Positions 57,049 through 64,000 of a DNA stretch of 64,000 nucleotides are shown piece after piece. The stretch is from Rheum nobile. Taxonomy: Eukaryota; Streptophyta; Magnoliopsida; Caryophyllales; Polygonaceae. Positions within the stretch are counted from its first letter, which is position 1. Each line of letters opens with the position of its first letter. The notes beneath the pieces are model-generated. The model was not told where the DNA came from, ran no database searches, and saw only the letters and a program-made list of their open reading frames with translations. Where the stretch lies: NCBI GenBank assembly GCA_027886185.1, contig WOAB01000568.1, positions 3,906,001 to 3,970,000 on the forward strand, given 5' to 3'. Made by a program: the position numbers and the translations under genes.

Positions 57049-58170
57049 TTATGGTTTAGCCTCTTTCTTCGTCAATAGATACCGAAGAGTTGCATGATCC
57101 ATGATAATCACCTTGATACCCAACAAATATTGTCTGAATTTCTCCAGGGCGAACACGACAGCTAATAATTCCTTCTCCGTGGTGGAGTAGTTCCGCTGTG
57201 CTCCATTCAGAGTCATAGAAGCATAATGAATCACATGAGACGCTCGTGCTTCTCTTTGCCCAAGGACTGCACCTACAACATAATCACTAGCATCGCACAT
57301 TATCTCGAAAGGGTGAGACCAATCTGGTGCTTGAATAATTGGCGCACTAGTGAGGCGAGCTTTCAATTCATCGAATGCCTTCTTGCACTCATCGGTAAGC
57401 TCAAAATTCACTTCCTTCTTCAGCAGCTCGCATTGAGGTGATGAGATCTTTGAGAAGTCTTTAATGAACCGGCGGTAGAAACCTGCATGGCCTAAAAAAG
57501 AACGCACTTCACGCACATTAGTAGGATAAGGCAGAGACTGAATTACATCAATCTTTGCCTTATCGACCTTAATACCTCTAGCAGACACTATATGACCTAA
57601 CACAATGCCCTGCTCAACCATAAAATGACACTTTTCAGAATTAAGAACCAAGTTGGTATCTACACATCTTTGAAGTACAAGTGCTAAGTGGTCCAAGCAT
57701 GCATCAAAACTATCACCATGGACTGTGAAGTCATCCATAAAAACCTCAATGAACTTCTCTACATACTCAGAAAAAATGCTTACCATACACCTTTGGAATG
57801 TTCCGGGTACGTTACACAACCCGAATGGCATCATGCGATATGCAAAAGTACCAAAAGGGCATGTAAATGTCGTCTTTTTTTTATCCTCCGGTGCAATGGC
57901 TATCTGAAAATACCCTGAGTATCCATCCAAGAAGCAGTAATAGGGGCGACCAGCCAGTCGCTCGAGCATTTGATCAATAAAAGGTAGAGGGAAGTGATCC
58001 TTTCTAGTTACCGCGTTCAGCTTATGGTAGTCAATGCATACTCTCCATCCAGTTTGCACTCGGGTGGGGACCAACTCTCCTTGTTGATTCTCCACAACTG
58101 TGATGCCTCCTTTCTTTGGGACCACTTGTGTCGGGCTCACCCACTTACTGTCGGAGATAGGAAAAATCAT
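57049..58170 (-). pseudogene. Athila-like reverse transcriptase and RNase H
   Basis: 373 open codons: WVSPTQVVPKKGG, GWRVCIDYHKLNAVTRKDHF, CFLDGYSGYFQIAIAPED, MMPFGLCNVPGTFQRCM, and the active site VFMDDFTVHG. RNase H begins at EIMCDASDYVVGAVLGQRE and has the STTEKELLAVVFALEKF segment. The RT part looks catalytically complete. A TAG separates it from the upstream frame (58171-58179 region), and the frame breaks at the end. Confidence 0.85.
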
Positions 58171-58176
58171 TACAGC

Positions 58177-59229
58177 CTATAGGAGTTTCAGCACCTCCTT
58201 TTTTAGCACCTCCATCATTGGTGGATTGAGTCTTCTCTGTGGCTGTCTCGACGGTTTGGCATCTTCCTCTAGGAAAATTCTGTGCATACAGGTGGAGGGA
58301 CTAATCCCCTTTATGTCAGCGATGGTCCATCCCAAGGTTGTCTTGTGTTCCTTAAGCACTGCCACCAATTTCTCCTCTTGATCGTTGGAGAGCTTGTTAG
58401 AGATAATGACTGGCAGTGTGTCATCCTTGCCCAGGAAGGCATACTTGAGGTGGTCCGGTAGTGGCTTGAGTTCAATCTCAGGTGCCTGCACAACAGAAGG
58501 TAAAAGCCTCTCGCTTGGCACTGTTAGTGGAACGGGGCCAACGCCCAAAGGTTGGAGACGAGGCTTACCATAGGCATCCAAATGAGCCACAGCGTCCTGC
58601 AGGTTAGTGGACAAGGCAAAATCTTCATGTGGATCTACTATTTCATTCTCTAAAACAGATTTCAGCTCATCGGAACAAGTAGTATCAAAAACATCTTGCA
58701 CAATAGGCTCAATCACATCAATAGCACACAGAGAATGATCATCAATGGGGTGTTTCATAGCATCATATATGTTATACTCCACCTTTTCCCCATCAAATTC
58801 CATAGTAAGGGTTCCACTACTTACATCAATCTTTGTCTGGGATGTTTTCATAAATGGCCTACCTAACAGTATAGGGGCTGCATTCTTATCGTGGTCCATA
58901 TCCAACACAAAGAAATCAGCGGGAAAAATCAAGTTGTCAACCATTACCAGGACATCTTCAACTACCCCTTTCGGGTACACATTAGATCTATCAGCCAATT
59001 GGACAACTATTCATGTTTCATGTAATGGTCCTAATCCTAATGATTCATACAAAGAATAAGGCAAGACATTTATAGATGCACCTAGATCTAGCATAGCTTT
59101 TTCAAATTTAGTGTCACCTATTACACATGGAATACTAAACATGCCTGGATCACCACACTTTTTAGGCATACGCCTTTGCAAAACAGGAGACACTTGTTTG
59201 CTCACCTTAATCTTTTGCTTTCCCTTCAA
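58177..59229 (-). pseudogene. Athila-like protease and connection region
   Basis: The protease region is CGDPGMFSIPCVIGDTKFEK followed by MLDLGASINVLPYSLYES, with DLGAS as in Athila. After a TGA at about 59011-59013 the same frame continues: QLADRSNVYPKGVVEDVLV, FFVLDMDHDKNAAPILLGRP, then a connection part ending GISPSTCMHRIFLEEDAKPS. One stop and otherwise open. Confidence 0.8.
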
Positions 59230-61053
59230 TTTCTGATTTTCTTTTAATGGTACACAGTTCTTTCAGAAATTTAGCATAGCGAGGAATACTCTTAACAACC
59301 TTGAGTAAGGGAATGTTTACCTCGCATTTACTGAATGTCTCGAAGATCTCCTTATCATTCTCCGGCCTTCTAGTGTCCATTAACGCTTCAGGGAATGGCG
59401 CGGGTGGCTTCGTCGAGCCGAGCGGTGGAAAATTAGGTCGGACATAGTCATCCACGACAGATTCAGATGATCCGCGGTCGCGGAGTGGCTCCCGCGGTCG
59501 CGGAAATTTGTTAGGGTCAACAGGGACGACGGGGGACAATCCGCGATCGCGGATTTCATTCCGCGGTCGCGGAAATCTCTCGACCTGATCCTCTTCTGTG
59601 GGCCTTTTTCCACGGTCGCAGAAAATATTCCGCGGTCGCGGAAAATATTCCGCGGTCGCGGAATGTCTTCGGAAAAATCACCGCCTTCTAGGACTGGTCC
59701 GCGGTCGCGGATTTCCTGGTGTGGTCGCGGAACGTCTTCTGTGGCGTCTTTTTCTACTGTAACTCCATTTCCAGGCATATTTTCTTTCTCATGATCACCC
59801 TCCTCTGTCAAGGGTGTGCTTCCCAACTGTATACCACTCCTTAGTGTCATCGCACATACATTCTCTCGTGGGTTCTCTACCGTAGGACATGGCATTTTCC
59901 CGGACTCCCTGGCCTCCAACTTACTCAATACTTGAGCGACTTGTTCAAACTTATTTTCCAAGTTCTGAATGCTAGATTTCGTCTCTTGATTGTATTGGAC
60001 TAGCGTTGCAACACTCTGAGCGAGAGTTCGAAACATATCCTCAGTGGATATTGAGGAACTCGGATTTGGTACTGGCGGTCTATGTGCGCATGGCTGCCCG
60101 TACTATTGTTGATTGCCATACGGATGGAACTGTTGTTGGCTCGGATTGAACTCCTGGTAATCATGGCCTTGGGAGGAATATTGCTGATTTCTGTATCTCG
60201 GATTGGTGTGATCCTTCCACCCTGAGTTGTAGGTGTTTGAATACGGTTCATATCTCGGCCCCTGCGGACCAAAACCTCTTACATTGTTCACTTCAGCTCC
60301 GGGGTCTCCGAGTGTTGGGCACTCATCAGTGGGATGCCGCAGGTCATGACAGATTCTACAGGACTTAATTGGCCTTTTTGCACAAGGGTTTGCCCTCTTG
60401 TTTAATTGTCGTGAGCTTTCAGATAGCTCAAAAAATAACTCAAATGTTGCAGCTGGCGTCTTGTTCAGAATGCTACCGCCACAGGCTGCGTTCACCAGTT
60501 TGTGTTCATCATCCAGAAGCCCACCATATAGATAGACAATGAGATCTTGGTCAGAATATCCATGGTATGGACAGCTAGATATCAACCTCCTGAATTTCTC
60601 ATAATACTCATACAAAGTTTCACCGGCCTGCTGTTCAATATTACTGATTTTCTTCTTCAGGCTGTTCAACTTCGTAGCAGGAAAGTATTTTTCTAAGAAG
60701 GCCTTTTTCATATTTTCCCACATATCAATACTGCCAGGAGCCAAATAGTAAAACCAATCCTTGGCCGCATCCTTCAAGGAGAAAGGAAAGGCCCTCAGCT
60801 TGATCTGGTCCTCAGTGACTCCAGCAGGTTTCATGCTTGCACAGACGGAATGAAATTCAGCGAGATGCTTGTTAGGATCATCTCCATTCAGACCATGGAA
60901 TTGTGGGAGCAAGTGAATCAAACCAGATTTCAATTCAAAGTTCACTCCTTCATCCAAAGCAGGGAACTGCACAGCAAGCGGTTGCTGCGCCCAGTTGGGT
61001 GCGGTCAACTGTCTCAAGGTACGATGTTGGTCAACCATCTCAGAAAGTCTCAC
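59207..61053 (-). pseudogene. Athila-like gag with in-frame GC-rich motif inserts
   Basis: Open from 61053 to a TAG at 60103-60105, then the same frame to 59380, then another frame to 59207. The capsid part has KDAAKDWFYYLAPGSIDMWE and FLEKYFPATKLNSLKKKISN, then CRICHDLRHPTDEC, a knuckle of this gag type. The later part (59745-59460) contains six to eight blocks of RDRG, RPRN and similar encoded by the GC-rich near-palindromes. The internal TAG and the frame change near 59460-59540 make it non-functional. Confidence 0.8.
59468..59745. repeat. Dense GC-rich near-palindrome cluster in Athila gag
   Basis: About nine copies of TTCCGCGGTCGCGGAA-type sequence, mostly in pairs spaced about 22 bp: 59472/59492, 59541/59561, 59610/59629/59648, 59700/59720. 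One is TTCCGCGGTCGCGGAAAA, repeated exactly at 59629 and 59648. Confidence 0.9.
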
Positions 61054-61177
61054 GCACTTCTCTAGTGAATCAAAAGACTAAAGTAGACGGATTAGTAGCA
61101 CAGGTGTGGACCGTAAGATAGGTCCACACAAAATTTGACACACAAACAAACACAAAGAGAAATTAAAACTTGCCTCA

Positions 61178-61192
61178 CCGGAAACGGCGCCA
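61178..61192 (-). other. Athila primer-binding site (tRNA-Asp type)
   Basis: On the minus strand TGGCGCCGTTTCCGG follows the LTR end TATCA by three bases; Athila elements use a TGGCGCCGTTGCCGG-like site. Confidence 0.85.
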
Positions 61193-61195
61193 ATT

Positions 61196-62237
61196 TGATA
61201 GACGTTGTCGTGACACCTAAACAAAATAATCCTAACAAACCTAAACAAGTAGTTTGGGTAAGCAAGGGTCGAATCCCACAGGGAGGAAGTAATCTTTCAG
61301 AGTGCAAATTGTATGTCAAAGGTAACAAAGGGGGGAATTGGTTGATTGTTGTGAAACAAGTAAACAAAGCAAAGTAAACAAAACAAAAGGTTGAAATCAA
61401 TTGGGGAAAAACACTTAGCCAAACAAATATCCACCATTCATTTGATTGATTGATCCTAGATTCTCTCTAATTCCTTCCTATGAATGTTCCTATTCCTTTT
61501 CGTGAGTTATAAACAGGACAAACAAACCCTAAGAATACTAACTATTAAATAACTATGAAAACCTCACGCGTCAATTCAATAGCAGCAATGAGCACATGAA
61601 TTTCGATAGATACATGCAAGAGTAGCAAACAGTCATACTATTGCATGCAATTAATTCTCCCTACAATAAACTAGTCTCAAACAGTTCTTAGAATATTACA
61701 GTTGCTACACATGAATTAGGTAACTCAAACAGTAATTACCAAACCCTAGCAATAAACAATTACCAATAACAACTAGTTGCGTCCAACAAGCGAAATCAAT
61801 AATAATCAATGAGATGAAGCACAAGAGAATCAATACATTCAAAGGAAAAGAAATAGAATTAGAATCTCACAACCGTATATCAATTGAAGGCTTCAATCGT
61901 CGGACTAAGCAAAAGTGCTTAGTTCTTCATAGTTCAAAAGGGAAAATAATACTGAATGGAAAAATAATGACGATCCAAAGTGGCTAGGGGAAACTCGGTT
62001 AAGAACCCTAGAAACCAAACCTAAAGTAAAAAGATAACTAACAATATCTTTCATAAAGATAATAAAAACGGAAATAAAAATAAACCACTAAAAGGAAATT
62101 AACGTAAAAGTTCGGAAAGAACAAAGGCTTTACTGGCGTGTACTTCCGCGATCGCGGAATGATTTTCGCGGTCGCGGAAATATAATTCTTGCTCTCGAAC
62201 GGCTTCAGCGATGGGATTTTCCGCGGGCGCGGAATTA
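61196..62237 (-). repeat. 5' LTR of the Athila-like element, outer end missing
   Basis: Nearly identical to 52613-53962 from TGATAGACGTTGTCGTG to TTTTCCGCGGGCGCGGAATT at 62237, then similarity stops. The promoter-side ~310 bp present in the left LTR are absent, so this copy probably cannot start transcription normally. Confidence 0.85.
62144..62235. repeat. Paired GC-rich near-palindromes in the right Athila LTR
   Basis: TTCCGCGATCGCGGAA and TTCGCGGTCGCGGAA (62144-62181), and TTCCGCGGGCGCGGAA (62219). Compared with the left LTR the copies differ by single changes. Confidence 0.9.
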
Positions 62238-62249
62238 TCACCGCCTTCT

Positions 62250-62492
62250 AGAACTGAGGTGATGCAGTCGGGACCTACGCAACGCTCCGGCCAGGGCAAG
62301 AACCCGAGCCAGTGTTACAACTGTGGAACGTCAGGGCATAAGAGCAATGAGTGTCCGAAGGACAAGAGGACGTGTTTTGCCTGCGGTAAGGAGGGGCACT
62401 TGCATACGTTTTGTCTACAAAGGAGGCAGAAAGGGGCTTATCGCAGCAAGGGTCAGTTAGTCATAACAATCGACCCTGATTCAAGCCGATAG
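62250..62492 (+). pseudogene. gag nucleocapsid part, Tekay-like
   Basis: Two zinc knuckles: CYNCGTSGHKSNEC and CFACGKEGHLHTFC, close to the inverted gag at 12970-13160. It starts at the Athila junction, so the capsid part is missing, and ends at a TAG at 62490-62492. It belongs to the element with LTR 48438-51102. Confidence 0.8.
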
Positions 62493-62578
62493 AGACTCCT
62501 AGACCTTCAACGCAGACGACTGCTCAGAATAAGGGGAAAGCCCCAGCTGCTTCTAGAGGTCAAGGTCAGCGGCTATAT

Positions 62579-62890
62579 GAGATGCATGAGGTTGACGGAC
62601 CGAATGCTCCAATTGCTGAAGGTACTCTATACCTCCATTCTACTTCTGTGTGCATATTGTTTGATTCGGGTGCCACTCATTCTTTTATTTCGGAGAACTG
62701 TGTGAGTAAGCTAGGCTTAGTGTGTAATGAGACTTGCGAGCCTTTTGTGGTGAATCTTCCAAATAGTGAACAGTTGGTAAGAACCAAGCGTCTGTCGGAA
62801 TTTCTGATTACTATTCAAGGTCGGAAGTTCAAAGCGGATTTGATCTGTATAGCCATGGCTCCATACGACATTATTCTCGGGATGGATTAG
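62579..62890 (+). pseudogene. Aspartic protease, Tekay-like
   Basis: ILFDSGATHSFISENC carries the active-site Asp-Ser-Gly; the C-terminal APYDIILGMD is intact, followed by TAG where Trp is usual (GMDW). G-to-A in that TGG codon gives the stop. Confidence 0.8.
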
Positions 62891-64000
62891 CTGACGCGTC
62901 ACGGGAAGATAATCGATTTTAGCTCAAGGACTGTGACAGTTTCATCCGGGGGCCAGTTTGTGTGCAAGTTCAAGGGTCGTAATGAAGCTGATAACGGAAA
63001 GCTCATCAATGCGATGGCTGCATGTAAGCTACTTCGACAAGGTTGTGTCGGGTACCTGTGCTATCTGGATAAGCCCAAGAAAGATGAAACTTCAGTTCTT
63101 GATATTCCTGTTATATGCGAGTATCCGGATGTTTTTCCTGATGAGATTCCCGGTTTACCCCCTAATCGTGACGTGGAGTTCACTATTGATCTCGAGCCCG
63201 ATACTGCGCCGATTTCTAAGGCACCGTATCGGATGGCTCCAGCGGAGATGCAAGAGTTGAAGAGGCAACTCGAGGACCTTCTTGAGAAAGGGTATATAAG
63301 GCCGAGTGCATCGCCTTGGGGCGCTCCGGTCTTGTTTGTCAAAAAGAAGGATGGTTCGTTCCGACTTTGTATCGACTATCGAGAGTTGAACAAGGTCACT
63401 ATCAAGAATAAGTATTCGTTGCCTAGGATTGATGATCTGTTGGATCAACTGTAGGGAGCAAAAGTCTTTTCCAAGATCGATATGAGATCTGGTTACCATA
63501 AACTCAGGATTCGTGAGGAAGATATTTCGAGGACTGTATTCCAGACGAGGTATGGGCACTACGAGTTTGTAGTCATGCCATTTGGGCTTACTAATGCTCT
63601 GGCAGTTTTCATGGATCTGATGCATAGGTGTTTCCACCAGTACCTGGACAAGTTCGTGGTGGTCTTCATCGACGATATTCTGATCTATTCCCCGAGTGAG
63701 GAGGCTTACGAGGAGCATCTTCGTATCACCTTGTCGGTCGTTAGACAAAATCATCTGTATGCAAAGTTGTCTAAGTGTGACTTCTAGATCAAGGAAGTGG
63801 CTTTCTTAGGCCATGTGATCAATGAGGATGGGGTAATGGTCGACCCTCAGAAGATCAAAGTGGTAGCCAACTAGAAGCGACCTCAGAATGTGAAGGAGGT
63901 GCGCAGTTTCTTGAGACTTGCAGGTTATTACAGACAGTTCGTGGAGGGATTTTCTAAGATCGCTCTACCTATGACCGGGTTGCTCCGCAAGGTCCATAAG
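62891..64000 (+). pseudogene. Reverse transcriptase, Tekay-like, with three stops; runs off the window
   Basis: Reads EYPDVFPDEIPGLPPNRDVE, the PYRMAPAEMQELKRQL segment, KKKDGSFRLCIDYRELNK, then TAG at 63452-63454, FSKIDMRSGYHKL, MPFGLTNALAVFMDLM, the catalytic FIDDILIYS at about 63667-63690, TAG at 63787-63789, FLGHVINEDGVMVDP, TAG at 63873-63875, and RSFLRLAGYYRQFVEGFSKI. The frame is otherwise open. All three stops are explained by one C-to-T change on one strand, each in CHG context. Confidence 0.85.

Larger units (their letters stand above)
52613..62237 (-). mobile_element. Athila-like Ty3/gypsy element, inserted in the Tekay-like element
   Basis: Minus-strand element: the right LTR (61196-62237) is the 5' LTR, the left LTR (52613-53962) is the 3' one. 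Primer-binding site, gag, protease, RT, RNase H, integrase in order from right to left. RT type (WVSPTQVVPKKGG) and protease DLGAS fit Athila. The LTRs are nearly identical over about 1 kb, so insertion is recent, but the right LTR lacks about 310 bp and no matching 5-bp duplication is seen. Confidence 0.85.
48438..64000 (+). mobile_element. Second Tekay/Del-like Ty3/gypsy element, interrupted by Athila
   Basis: 5' LTR (48438-51102), primer-binding site, leader ORF region, then an Athila-like element (52613-62237), then gag zinc knuckles, protease and RT up to the window end. It is related to 8264-19023 by LTR and RT sequence. The gag capsid part is not seen and was probably lost at the Athila junction. 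Confidence 0.8.

Overview
The window is nuclear DNA of a flowering plant, probably a eudicot. Three things indicate this: one intron-containing nuclear gene for a chloroplast protein (peroxiredoxin Q, 32068-33613, minus strand), plant-type Ty3/gypsy lineages (Tekay/Del-like, Tat-like, Athila-like), and plant DNA-transposon families (MULE/FAR1, PIF/Harbinger, Stowaway, hAT MITEs, a Helitron-like element). I cannot name the species. Almost everything apart from peroxiredoxin Q is transposable-element sequence, much of it nested and decayed.

Layout. 1-4690: right part of a large DNA transposon (E1) with a broken FAR1/MULE-OTU transposase on the minus strand and a divergent, broken GRF zinc-finger gene. 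4690-8260: gene-poor sequence with a Helitron-like insertion and a foldback element between purine runs. 8264-19023: a decayed Tekay-like retroelement with long LTRs. Its gag is inverted relative to pol, and its 5' LTR carries an intron-containing ARGONAUTE fragment. 19840-23340: a decayed DUF1985-type, transposon-associated gene. 23345-30130: a Tat-like gypsy remnant whose integrase is split by a solo LTR with a perfect 5-bp target duplication. 30165-31900: further LTR and Copia remnants. 32068-33613: peroxiredoxin Q. 33770-35050: Harbinger remnant. 35065-36215 and 46933-48190: two copies of one duplicated block. 36980-37205: a bZIP fragment.

37570-46683: a second copy (E2) of the E1 family, complete in the window. 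Between inverted termini containing GGCGCATA it carries (i) a GRF zinc-finger/coiled-coil gene, (ii) a divergent five-exon gene with an open frame of 959 codons encoding a FAR1-type DNA-binding domain, a MULE DDE transposase and a C-terminal OTU cysteine-protease domain, and (iii) a convergent plant-mobile-domain (PMD/MAIN-like) gene. Arrays of the 15-bp palindrome CACACGTWACGTGTG lie at both ends and in the divergent promoter, which also holds telo-box (AAACCCTAA) clusters. E1 shows the same layout in the opposite orientation. This is the best candidate for an under-described system.

48438-64000: a second Tekay-like element (LTR 48438-51102, gag/protease/RT from 62250 to the window end), interrupted by an Athila-like element in the opposite orientation (52613-62237). 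Both retroelements contain paired copies of a GC-rich near-palindrome, TTCCGCGGTCGCGGAA, in LTRs and, in Athila, inside open reading frames. Several in-frame stops in the retroelements are C-to-T changes in CHG context, as expected of long-methylated DNA. All statements come from reading the sequence; no alignment or database search was run.
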